From assembly GCF_000369525.1 (NCBI RefSeq), contig NZ_KB850072.1, positions 1,548,760-1,612,759 on the forward strand: 64,000 nucleotides of DNA, given 5' to 3'. This DNA comes from Acinetobacter higginsii (GTDB lineage Bacteria; Pseudomonadota; Gammaproteobacteria; Pseudomonadales; Moraxellaceae). This document shows, piece by piece, positions 53,222 to 61,545 of this stretch. Position 1 is the first letter of the stretch. The number at the start of each line of letters is the position of its first letter. A program made the position numbers and the translations under genes. The notes below the pieces were generated by a model that saw only the letters and a program-made list of their open reading frames with translations, ran no database searches and had not been told where the DNA came from.

Positions 53222-53986
53222 CTAACTAATAAAATACAAACCTAATTTGTGCTGTTGAACCTGTTGAATCGGGATATGAAAATCAAAAATATCATTGAGA
53301 ATACGTTCATCCATCATCTGCTGTGGATGACCTTGGTAGACCAGTTGCCCTTCTTTCATGGCAATGATGTGATCGGCATAGACCGAGGCAAAATTGATGT
53401 CATGAATTACCACAATGATGGATTTGCCATGATTTTCAGCCAGATCTTTTAACACCTTCATAATCTGTGAAGAGTGCTTCATATCCAGATTATTCAAAGG
53501 TTCGTCCAGCAAAATATAATCAGTGTCTTGTGCCAGAATCATGGCGATATAAGCGCGCTGACGTTGACCACCTGACAGCTCACTCAGTTGGCGATGGCGT
53601 AATGCTTCTAAATCCATATAAGCAATGGAACGGTTAATCACCTCACGATCTTCTGCGGTTAAGCGTCCTTGTGAATAGGGAAAGCGACCAAATGCCACCA
53701 AATCTTCAATACTCAGTCGTAACTCGGTGTGGTTGGACTGTTTTAAGATGGCCAGTTTTTTTGCAATCTCGGCACTTTTCATTTGGCGTAGATCCTGTCC
53801 ATCCAGCAAAACTTGTCCTTGATCAGCCTCGATTAGACGGCTCATAATCGAAAGCACGGTACTTTTTCCCGCGCCATTCGGGCCAATAAAAGCCGTAAAC
53901 TGACCTTTGGCAATACTGAGTGAAAGCTCTTGTACCACCTGCTGTTGCTGATAGCTTTTGCTTAAATTCTTTAGCTCTATTGCCAT
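53222..53986 (-). CDS. Siderophore ABC transporter ATP-binding protein
   Basis: A 254-residue ABC ATPase. Walker A GPNGAGKST (about 35-43), signature LSGGQRQR (about 137-144), Walker B YILLDEPLNNLD (about 156-167) and the switch His in VVIHDINFA are all present. It belongs to the FepC/FhuC/YclP group of iron-siderophore importers. Its start overlaps the upstream permease gene by 10 bases, which couples translation. Confidence 0.94.
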   Translation of the reverse strand: MAIELKNLSKSYQQQQVVQELSLSIAKGQFTAFIGPNGAGKSTVLSIMSRLIEADQGQVLLDGQDLRQMKSAEIAKKLAILKQSNHTELRLSIEDLVAFGRFPYSQGRLTAEDREVINRSIAYMDLEALRHRQLSELSGGQRQRAYIAMILAQDTDYILLDEPLNNLDMKHSSQIMKVLKDLAENHGKSIIVVIHDINFASVYADHIIAMKEGQLVYQGHPQQMMDERILNDIFDFHIPIQQVQQHKLGLYFIS

Positions 53987-54933
53987 TTTTTATTTTCCTT
54001 CAGTAATATCCAGAAGAAATAAATTCCACCGACAAAATTAATGATCACACTGAGCGTGGTTTTAAGATTCAATAGATGTAATACGATGAATTGCCCAATC
54101 ATCAGACACAGGATGCTGACCAAAATAATGCCGACTAATAAGATGTGATGTTGATGGGTCTTGAACAGCTCAAGGGTAATGTTGAGGACCAGCAAACCAA
54201 GGAACATCATCGGGCCTGCCAAGGCTGTCGCAGAAGCCAACGCCAATACCACCAGAATCAATAGCGAGCGGCTGGTCTTGTCATAATCCAGACCCAAATT
54301 CAGAGCATGATCACGTCCCAACGCCATCACATCCAACTTGTGATAATGCTTTAAGCTGTAAAATAGAATCGGCACAATGGTCAGTAAAGACAGTCCAACA
54401 GTTTCCATTTTCACCACATTAAAACTGGCAAAACCGGCATAGGCTGCAATCTGAAATTCATCAGGATCGAGCAAGACTTGAAAGAAAGTGGTCATGTTGT
54501 CGAATAAAGTCGAACAGATCAGCCCGACCAACAACAGGAAGTAAATATTTTGCTGTGCAACTTTCTTGAAAATAAAGCGATACAACAATAAGGCAAAGCT
54601 CAGCATTAACACCAAGCTGATCAAATAATCCAAGACAAAGTTAAATGACAGCAAGGTGCTGGCACCAAAGAAATAAATAATCTTGGTCTTGGATAGTTCA
54701 TATAATTTATCCAATCCTAATGCCTGCGGTGTCACGACCCGATTATTGACAATGGTATGAAATACCAAGGTCGACACCCCTACGGCAACGCCAGCGACAA
54801 TGATTGCAGCAACAGTTTTTAAACGCAGACCGAGTGCATATTGCCATGTCACACCTAAGCCCCAACCCAAATACAAGGCAATGCTGAGGATAGTTAAAAA
54901 GGCTAAAACAATGAGCTTGGTTTTATGTGGCAT
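53977..54933 (-). CDS. Siderophore ABC transporter permease 2 (CeuC/YclO-like)
   Basis: A 318-residue FecCD-family permease with about nine or ten membrane helices. The coupling region DVMALGRDHALNLGLDYDKTSRSLL (about 203-227) would contact the ATPase, and AGPMMFLGLLVLNI is the typical closing segment. Overlaps both neighbours by about ten bases. It differs from permease 1 in lacking the VGAIPFLGL variant, as the second subunit of such heterodimers usually does. Confidence 0.92.
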   Translation of the reverse strand: MPHKTKLIVLAFLTILSIALYLGWGLGVTWQYALGLRLKTVAAIIVAGVAVGVSTLVFHTIVNNRVVTPQALGLDKLYELSKTKIIYFFGASTLLSFNFVLDYLISLVLMLSFALLLYRFIFKKVAQQNIYFLLLVGLICSTLFDNMTTFFQVLLDPDEFQIAAYAGFASFNVVKMETVGLSLLTIVPILFYSLKHYHKLDVMALGRDHALNLGLDYDKTSRSLLILVVLALASATALAGPMMFLGLLVLNITLELFKTHQHHILLVGIILVSILCLMIGQFIVLHLLNLKTTLSVIINFVGGIYFFWILLKENKKWQ

Positions 54934-55879
54934 AGCGGTATCTCCTGAGCAATAACCACAGGAAAATCACACTACCAACGATGCCCATAATCAGGCTCAC
55001 CGACACCTCATAGGGATAGATCACTACCCTACCAAAAACATCACAGAGCAGAACCAGCAAAACACCGAGGAGCGCCGTATGTGATAAGGTTCGGCGGATA
55101 TTGTCACCTAGATATAAGCTGACCAAATTCGGTACGATCAGCCCAAGAAACGGAATCGCACCCACGGTCACAATCACCACACCGGTAATCACCGAGACCA
55201 GTAACAAACCCAGAAATAAGGTCTGTTTATAATTCAGTCCAAGATTGGTGGCAAAATCCTGTCCCAAGCCTGCCAAGACAAAACGATTGGCAAAGATATA
55301 AATCAGAATCAAGACAGGAACGCTAAGATAGATCAGTTCATATTGACCATTTAAAATGGTGGAAAAGTCACCTTGTAACCAGCCTGCCAAGTTCTGCAAT
55401 AGATCCATTTGCAAGGCGATAAAGGTGGTAAAGGCTGAGATAATACTGCCAAAAATCATCCCCACCAGAGGAACAAAGACGGTATCTCGATGCTTGAGGG
55501 TTGCCAGGATGCTCATAAAGGCCATTGCCCCGATCAGTGTCACAGTTATGGCAAAACCTGTATTTACAAAAATTGAAGCACTCGGTAGCAAGATAATCGA
55601 AACCAGTACACCTAAACGGGCACAGTCATATAAACCTGCGGTGGTTGGAGAAACGAAACGGTTGCGACTGAGTGATTGCATAATCAAACCGCAGACGCTC
55701 AGGCCCGCGCCAGCCACAACAATTGCCATAAGTCGCGGCAAACGACTGGTCCAGAACAATTGCCAGTCCTGTGGATTGCCTGCCCACAAACCAGCAAGAC
55801 TCATCTCGCCTACACCGACAAATAAGGAAATCAATGCCAGTGGAAGCAATAATAAAATTAGATAACGCCGCTTAATCAT
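54923..55879 (-). CDS. Siderophore ABC transporter permease 1 (CeuB/YclN-like)
   Basis: A 318-residue FecCD-family permease and first gene of the operon. Conserved segments are LPRLMAIVVAGAGLSVCGLIMQSLSRNRFVSPTTAG (about 47-82), the coupling helix region GLGQDFATNLGLNYKQT and VGAIPFLGLIVPNLV. Positive-inside charge and about nine helices fit. A candidate Fur site lies about 77 bp upstream. With the Fur-box esterase at 23718 it could supply siderophore uptake and release. Confidence 0.93.
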   Translation of the reverse strand: MIKRRYLILLLLPLALISLFVGVGEMSLAGLWAGNPQDWQLFWTSRLPRLMAIVVAGAGLSVCGLIMQSLSRNRFVSPTTAGLYDCARLGVLVSIILLPSASIFVNTGFAITVTLIGAMAFMSILATLKHRDTVFVPLVGMIFGSIISAFTTFIALQMDLLQNLAGWLQGDFSTILNGQYELIYLSVPVLILIYIFANRFVLAGLGQDFATNLGLNYKQTLFLGLLLVSVITGVVIVTVGAIPFLGLIVPNLVSLYLGDNIRRTLSHTALLGVLLVLLCDVFGRVVIYPYEVSVSLIMGIVGSVIFLWLLLRRYRYAT

Positions 55880-55955
55880 GTTGGGAGAACTTCATAGGAT
55901 GCTTAAACTTAAAAGAAACTTAAAAATTACAAAACATTTAACAAGAAACTATCAC

Positions 55956-55974
55956 AAATGATAAAGATTATTGT
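55956..55974 (-). promoter_or_regulatory. Weak Fur-like site before the siderophore operon
   Basis: AAATGATAAAGATTATTGT keeps the GATAA and ATTAT half motifs of Fur boxes, about 77 bp before the first permease start. It is weaker than the hemP site. Confidence 0.45.
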
Positions 55975-56040
55975 TAACTTTTTTAAATGAAATAATATCT
56001 GCGTGAAGTAACGCTTAATGAACTGAACTTTTAATTTTTA

Positions 56041-56159
56041 ATAAAAAAGCCCTAAGTCTCAGTATTACCGAGCTTTAGAGCCAAATCGAGTGTCGCCTCG
56101 TCCGAATAAATAGCTAAGCATTACCAACTTATACTGAAGCCTTAGGCTACATTTTTATA
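56041..56159 (-). ncRNA. Candidate structured RNA or long-hairpin 3' element
   Basis: AGCCCTAAGTC-TCAGTAT near 56048 is nearly complementary to ATACTGAAGCCTTAGGCT near 56132, enclosing about 65 nt with a CGAG/CTCG hairpin. On the reverse strand the closing stem runs into GGGCTTTTTT, a terminator end, so a small RNA (or the 3' end of the channel gene transcript) is plausible. It has no coding frame. Confidence 0.5.
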
Positions 56160-56171
56160 ATAAATTTCAAA

Positions 56172-57155
56172 TTATTCAGGAAGCTTTTCACCACAGTGTG
56201 GGCAGTAACGGCATAGTTTCTTTTCCTGCTCCTGATCTTCTAGCAACTTTTCTCTGACCAGTTGCATAATAATTTCATGGGTCTGCTCTTTGGGTAAACC
56301 GACTTTTTTACGAATCCGTTCAATTTCCACTTGATCATGCAGCAGGTCCAAACCTTTGGCCTGGAGTACCTCTCTAAACTCCTGTTCCAGTCGCTGATTA
56401 CGCATATTTAGTTCATTGGCAAGACCAGAAGCCAAAATACCCGCAGGTAAAGCGGCAATACCGACGCCAAGAATGGTAATGAATGCACCGAGTATCCGCC
56501 CTAAGTTAGTCACAGGAGTCACATCGCCATAACCGACAGTGGTTAAGGTAACTACTGCCCACCACATCGATTGCGGTATTGAACTAAACGCCTCAGGCTG
56601 AGCTTTGTTTTCAACTACATAAATCGCAGATGCCGTCATCACGATCATAATCACCAAGATAAAAATGACCGCTTGAAATGAGCCTTTTTCGCGCTGAATC
56701 ACGCGCAATAGAATTTGCAGGGAAACAAAATAACGGGTTAGCTTGAGTAGACGAACCAAGCGTAAGACCCGTAAGAAACGCAAATCAATCGGAACAATGA
56801 AATTGAGATAAGCAGGCAAAATCGCCAATAGATCGATAATTGCCCCACCACTTTTCATCCAGCGAATCCGTTGTTTCCACGCAGCCTCTTGTGGCTCCTC
56901 CTCAACAATACTCCAGAGCCTAAGCAGGTATTCGCCACTAAAAATCATGATCGAGAGATTTTCAAAGATATCGAAATAAGGCTTATACAGTTGATAAAAT
57001 TCGTTGACGGACTCCAACAGAACTGCAGCAACGTTGCCAATAATCAAAGCAATCAATAGATAGTTTACGCAGGTACTTACCGTACTTTTATAGTCATCAT
57101 TGTGCAAATTGTCATAAACAAAGCGTCTTAATTGCTGCCATGAAAATTGAGTCAT
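56172..57155 (-). CDS. Voltage-gated-type potassium channel
   Basis: A 327-residue ion channel. Six transmembrane helices include a basic S4 (FLRVLRLVRLLKLTRYF, about 127-143), and the pore helix carries the potassium filter TVGYGD (about 205-210). The cytoplasmic tail ends in a CRYCPHCGEKL zinc-ribbon-like motif, which is unusual for a Kv-like channel and may bind metal. Probably a Kch-type channel. It stands alone between the siderophore operon and the DASS carrier. Confidence 0.9.
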   Translation of the reverse strand: MTQFSWQQLRRFVYDNLHNDDYKSTVSTCVNYLLIALIIGNVAAVLLESVNEFYQLYKPYFDIFENLSIMIFSGEYLLRLWSIVEEEPQEAAWKQRIRWMKSGGAIIDLLAILPAYLNFIVPIDLRFLRVLRLVRLLKLTRYFVSLQILLRVIQREKGSFQAVIFILVIMIVMTASAIYVVENKAQPEAFSSIPQSMWWAVVTLTTVGYGDVTPVTNLGRILGAFITILGVGIAALPAGILASGLANELNMRNQRLEQEFREVLQAKGLDLLHDQVEIERIRKKVGLPKEQTHEIIMQLVREKLLEDQEQEKKLCRYCPHCGEKLPE

Positions 57156-57425
57156 ACCATACTTATTGTTTGATCAAGCAAGCTGAAAATGTAGCATGAT
57201 GCTTTCATATTTAATAAGAGATTTTAAGTGAATGCCCTATTTTTCTCGAATTAAACAAAATCATTCGCCAACTCATTGCCCTATATAACGCGGTTTCAAC
57301 AAAATTTTCTTTGCAGTTTGGCGCTCGCGTCAACGATAATAAAAGCTTAGTGGTTATTTTCTTTAACGATTCATTCATAAAGAACTATAAATTTTATTAA
57401 ACCCGTAACAACAAGGGGAATTTAC
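57156..57425. other. Divergent promoter region
   Basis: AT-rich 270-bp gap serving the reverse channel gene and the forward carrier gene. A good AAGGGG ribosome site precedes the latter. No other element recognised. Confidence 0.4.
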
Positions 57426-58883
57426 ATGGGATTTAAAGCTCTCCCGACGCTGATCTCTTTATTTATTGCATTATTGATCTGGTTCGTGATTCCTGTGCCT
57501 ACAGGCGTTGATCCTGATGCATGGCATTTACTAGCGATGTTTGTCGGTGTGATTGCTGCCATTATTGGTAAAGCCATGCCGATTGGTGCGATTGCGATTA
57601 TTGCCATTACCTTAGTCGCCGTGACAGGTGTTACCAACGATAGTCCAAGTGGCGCCATTCAAGATGCACTCAGCAGTTTTGCCAACCCACTGATCTGGTT
57701 GATTGGTATTTCGATCATGATCTCTAAAGGTTTGCAGAAAACGGGACTCGGTGCACGCTTAGGCTATTTATTTATCGCGGTTTGGGGCAAGAAAACCATT
57801 GGTATCGGTTATAGCATGGTACTTTCTGAACTGATTCTTGCACCAGTTACCCCAAGTAATACTGCACGTGGTGGTGGGATTATTCACCCGATTGTACGTG
57901 CAATTTCTACCAGTTATGACTCTGACCCAGCCAAAGGCACCGAAGGTCGTATGGGGAAATACTTAGCTTTGGTGAACTACCAAGCCAATCCGATTACTTC
58001 TGCCATGTTTATTACCGCAACCGCCCCTAACCCGTTGGTGGTCGATCTGGTAGCGAAAGCAACCAATAGTGAAATTTCCTTAAGCTGGAGTAAATGGGCA
58101 TTAGCAATGTTATTACCGGGTTTAATTGCCTTGATCATCATGCCGCTGATTATGTACTGGATGTATCCACCTGAAGTCAAAGAAACTCCCAATGCAGCTC
58201 AGTTTGCCAAAACCAAGTTAAAAGAAATGGGCCCAGTCAGCAAAAATGAAATCATTATGCTTGGCGTATTTGGGATTTTACTACTGTTATGGGCAGGCAT
58301 CCCTGCCATGATTTTCGGTTCAGCTTGGGCGGTTGATCCGACGACCACTGCCTTTATTGGTTTGGGCTTACTACTCATCACTGGGGTACTGACTTGGGAA
58401 GATATCCTGACGCAAAAAAGCGCGTGGGATACCATCACTTGGTTTGCGGCCTTGGTGATGATGGCAACTTATTTAAATAAGCTCGGTTTAATCACGTGGT
58501 TCTCAGGGGTATTAGAAACAGGGATTGGTCATTTAGGTTTAAGCTGGATGCCTGCCTGTTTGTTATTGATGCTCGCCTATCTGTATGCACATTATATGTT
58601 TGCCAGTACCACGGCCCATATCACTGCCATGTTTGCGGCCTTCTATACGGCTGGACTGGCGCTGGGTGCACCACCGATGTTATTTGCCTTAATGATGGCA
58701 GCAGCTTCGAGTATCATGATGACCTTAACCCATTATGCAACGGGTACATCGCCTGTGGTATTCGGTTCAGGTTACACCACGCTGGGTGAATGGTGGAAAG
58801 CTGGCTTTGTTATGAGTATCGTCAATATCATCATCTTTGTAGTGATTGGCGGACTTTGGTGGAAAGTGTTGGGTTATTGGTGA
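57426..58883 (+). CDS. DASS (SLC13)-family anion permease
   Basis: A 485-residue secondary carrier with about 12-14 helices. The DASS motifs include APVTPSNTARGGGIIHPI (first SNT-type substrate motif, about 138-155) and the second half SASTTAHITAM-like FASTTAHITAMFAAFY, followed by HYATGTSPVVFGSGY. Such proteins carry citrate, succinate, tartrate or 2-oxoglutarate with sodium or by exchange. CitT/TtdT-like exchange is possible; the substrate is unresolved. Confidence 0.9.
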   Translation: MGFKALPTLISLFIALLIWFVIPVPTGVDPDAWHLLAMFVGVIAAIIGKAMPIGAIAIIAITLVAVTGVTNDSPSGAIQDALSSFANPLIWLIGISIMISKGLQKTGLGARLGYLFIAVWGKKTIGIGYSMVLSELILAPVTPSNTARGGGIIHPIVRAISTSYDSDPAKGTEGRMGKYLALVNYQANPITSAMFITATAPNPLVVDLVAKATNSEISLSWSKWALAMLLPGLIALIIMPLIMYWMYPPEVKETPNAAQFAKTKLKEMGPVSKNEIIMLGVFGILLLLWAGIPAMIFGSAWAVDPTTTAFIGLGLLLITGVLTWEDILTQKSAWDTITWFAALVMMATYLNKLGLITWFSGVLETGIGHLGLSWMPACLLLMLAYLYAHYMFASTTAHITAMFAAFYTAGLALGAPPMLFALMMAAASSIMMTLTHYATGTSPVVFGSGYTTLGEWWKAGFVMSIVNIIIFVVIGGLWWKVLGYW

Positions 58884-58895
58884 TTTAATTTAAGT

Positions 58896-58924
58896 AGGCA
58901 CTTCAATCCACTTGAAGTGCCTTT
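58896..58924. terminator. DASS carrier terminator
   Basis: AGGCACTTCAA (58896-58906) pairs with TTGAAGTGCCT around TCCAC, then TTT. Convergent with the next gene. Confidence 0.85.
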
Positions 58925-58952
58925 CTAACTAAAAAATATTTTTATTACTATT

Positions 58953-59678
58953 TTATAATTCAGGAAGTAATGCCAATAACTTCTTCCTTGCAGAAAAGGC
59001 TGCTCTTTTTCCTCTAATTGTTGAAGGATGTTGGATTCTGTAACATAAGTATTTGCCATCATAAATAAATTTATAAAGTTGGTTTTTATCTATGCTTTCT
59101 TCACTGTAATCTTTGCCTTCTGAATAGAATTTTGGATCAAATAACTCTCTTCTATAAATAGTATTCTGACTACCATTCGCAAATATGATCACACTCGGTT
59201 CAAAGTAATCAATTTGTGCCTTTAACAGATCAAATGAAATATTTTTAATTTGATCAAAATATTTTGATTTTATTGGGCTTTTTTCTTTCCAAGCAAAACA
59301 AAATAAGTTGCAGTAAATTAATCCTTCTGAACCAGATTTATCGGCAACTGCCCGAGTAAAATCGTGAAAGGTAATTTTTTTCGTTCTGGTTTCAAGCATC
59401 ATTTTTTGGAAAAAGTTCTTATTCTTTTCAATTGATTTAAAAATGTAATGCTCTAAATCATACACTTGGTCTAACTTGATGTTCCATCCCCTTGTTTCAG
59501 CCCCAACTATCATGATTCTATTTTTAGCTGTCCAATAATGATCAGGTTCACTTGCAAGAAATAAACCAGATAGTCCCTCTTTTTCTTTACTATACTCATG
59601 CACTACATTAAAAAAAGACTCGTCTACTTTAGAAAGTATTTTTAAATATTCTTGTTGTAACACATTAAAGTTTTTCAT
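58953..59678 (-). CDS. Hypothetical protein with uracil-DNA-glycosylase-like motifs
   Basis: A 241-residue soluble protein. The segment NRIMIVGAETRGW (about 53-65) resembles motif 1 of the UDG superfamily, PSVIIFANGSQNT (about 162-174) fits the central strand, and RIQHPSTIRGKR near 215-226 the HPS motif 2. Whether it is an active glycosylase is unknown, because the catalytic Asp/Asn position is not certain. AT-rich and lying next to a decayed acnB remnant, it looks acquired. Confidence 0.6.
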   Translation of the reverse strand: MKNFNVLQQEYLKILSKVDESFFNVVHEYSKEKEGLSGLFLASEPDHYWTAKNRIMIVGAETRGWNIKLDQVYDLEHYIFKSIEKNKNFFQKMMLETRTKKITFHDFTRAVADKSGSEGLIYCNLFCFAWKEKSPIKSKYFDQIKNISFDLLKAQIDYFEPSVIIFANGSQNTIYRRELFDPKFYSEGKDYSEESIDKNQLYKFIYDGKYLCYRIQHPSTIRGKRAAFSARKKLLALLPEL

Positions 59679-59689
59679 TTTAATTGCTC

Positions 59690-59785
59690 AAAAAATAAAG
59701 GCTGATTACTCAACCCTTATTTTTAGATAAATCAAAATATTAAGTCAACAAAACAACTTGTTAGATTTTCTAAATATCAACTTTA
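59690..59785 (-). pseudogene. acnB: Decayed duplicate of the acnB 3' end and terminator
   Basis: About 95 bp resemble 61497-61590, the acnB terminator and last codons. The terminator part differs at only about two of 38 bases. Read in the acnB frame, the coding part gives KVDI-stop-KI-stop-QVVLLT-stop against [17 protein letters not shown]. So it is a degenerate second copy lying immediately beyond the formylglycine-enzyme-like gene. Confidence 0.75.
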
Positions 59786-59794
59786 TCTATAATG

Positions 59795-61225
59795 CTAAAT
59801 TCCCCGCACTACCCGAAAACCCCACATGGTTGAACGTGCTTGAGATGAATAATAGGCATTGCGATAAGCCGTTCGTACATTATGTACGTTATAAATCCAT
59901 GCACCACCACGTAATACAGGGAAATTACACAGACCATTATTCTCTGCACCCCAACGTACTGCTGTTGCAGGTGCACCTTGATAATTGGCATGCCAACAAT
60001 CATCTACCCATTCACGTGCATTGGCGAGTACATCATATAAACCAAAAGCATTCGGTAAAAATGAGCCCACAGGTGCGGTATATGCATAACCATCATTACA
60101 GTTAAATGCCCGCCATGTGGCTGTATTGGTTTCCGTGCTTGTCGTGCTTACATCTAAAACATTGGCGTACTTGCAAGCTTGATCACGCTCATGGGCATTA
60201 CCCCAATAGAATGTAGTAGTGGTCCCTGCCCGTGCTGCATACTCCCATTCAGCCTCGGTCGGCAAACGGTAGGTTTTTCCTGTTTTTTCAGACAACCATG
60301 CAGCAAAAGCCTGACCATCTTCACGGCGTACGCAAACCACGGGATCTTGAGTCGTTTGCGCAAATCCTGGATTGCTCGGGTTTAAGTCCTTGCGATACCA
60401 CATATTGTATTCACCATCACGTACCTCCCAACTTCGACATCCTTGCACTTCCCAACCTGTTTCTTTCTGGAATTGCTGAAATTGAGCGACCGTTGTTTCA
60501 TGAGATGCCATTGCAAATGGTTGTGTAACATTGACTTGATGTTGAGGAAGTTCATAGGGTCTTGCCTGTGCTGGCACGCCTTCTCGCTCCTGCTCTTCCA
60601 GTGTGCCACCCATTTGATAACTTCCCTCAGGAATCACGCTCAACTCAGGACAAAAGCTATCTGAACAGTCTTTAAATTTGAATGCCGCAACGGTGTTTGC
60701 ATTAACCTCTACATTAGTTAAACGTGCGGGTTGAATTGATACATTCATTTGTGGCGGTTTATTGAGCTGTTTTATCAATAAATCAATCGTTCCCTGCCAT
60801 TCATTCAGCATTTCACGCAGCATTGCAGGACGTTCCATACTCACGCCCGTGCCATCATAATCTGGAGCGTTACAACGTTCACGGATAAAATTGGCCTCTG
60901 AACCAAACTGAGTGAGCTTAGGCAACATACGCTGATCTATAAAAGCGGCTAAATTATTCTGCTGTGTGGTTAATACCGCCCTCAAATCTTGCAAGGCCGT
61001 TAATGCTTTATTATTTTGTTCTATCGCATCTCGATATACCACATCACATTGGTCATTTTTCCAAACAAGACTCTGACTTAAAGCGGTTAAGGCCACTGTG
61101 GTTGTTTGCAGTTTTATCTCAGAATTGATTTTTTTCTTATCATCGTCATTACAGGCTGCCAATAGACATCCTGCAAATACAATACCTGCTGCCTTAACAT
61201 ATGCTTTGGGTAAAGTCTTCATCAT
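59795..61225 (-). CDS. Lipoprotein with formylglycine-generating-enzyme (SUMF1) domain
   Basis: A 476-residue lipoprotein: lipobox LLAAC (Cys about 25), a helical coiled region (about 45-170), then a C-terminal FGE-sulfatase domain from about 200 (VIPEGSYQMGG, VNVTQPFAMASHETTVAQFQQF, YRLPTEAEWEYAARAG, LRGGAW, RTAYRN...GFRV). The cysteine pair of true FGE enzymes is not obvious, so it may be a non-catalytic binding domain. Accessory gene flanked by intact acnB and its decayed copy. Confidence 0.85.
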   Translation of the reverse strand: MMKTLPKAYVKAAGIVFAGCLLAACNDDDKKKINSEIKLQTTTVALTALSQSLVWKNDQCDVVYRDAIEQNNKALTALQDLRAVLTTQQNNLAAFIDQRMLPKLTQFGSEANFIRERCNAPDYDGTGVSMERPAMLREMLNEWQGTIDLLIKQLNKPPQMNVSIQPARLTNVEVNANTVAAFKFKDCSDSFCPELSVIPEGSYQMGGTLEEQEREGVPAQARPYELPQHQVNVTQPFAMASHETTVAQFQQFQKETGWEVQGCRSWEVRDGEYNMWYRKDLNPSNPGFAQTTQDPVVCVRREDGQAFAAWLSEKTGKTYRLPTEAEWEYAARAGTTTTFYWGNAHERDQACKYANVLDVSTTSTETNTATWRAFNCNDGYAYTAPVGSFLPNAFGLYDVLANAREWVDDCWHANYQGAPATAVRWGAENNGLCNFPVLRGGAWIYNVHNVRTAYRNAYYSSQARSTMWGFRVVRGI

Positions 61226-61500
61226 CTAGCTCCTTGTTATATGATTGAATAAAACCCTGTATGTTTAAGCTACCGTACAACAAGCACTGCCCTTGGGCAT
61301 AAACAAGAAAGTTTATTGTTCATGAATAATTAAAATGTATTGATGATTTAATTAGCATAAAAAAGAAGCAAATTTAAAATTACTCAAGAAAAGATACAGA
61401 TTAAAATTATTCTGAAAAGTAAATCTTCATTTTTAATACACTTGCTTTGCCTAAATTTTTAAGTCGCATCTGATATAACAATCAGTTGAAGCTTCAAAAA
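61226..61500. other. Intergenic region before acnB terminator
   Basis: AT-rich sequence upstream of the SUMF1-domain gene; presumably its promoter. No further structure recognised. Confidence 0.4.
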
Positions 61501-61532
61501 AATAAGGGCTGATTACTCAGCCCTTATTTTTA
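61501..61532 (-). terminator. acnB terminator
   Basis: AATAAGGGCTGA (61501-61512) pairs perfectly with TCAGCCCTTATT (61517-61528), with T tails both ways. A near copy lies at 59694-59725. Confidence 0.93.
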
Positions 61533-61545
61533 GCTCACTAACATA

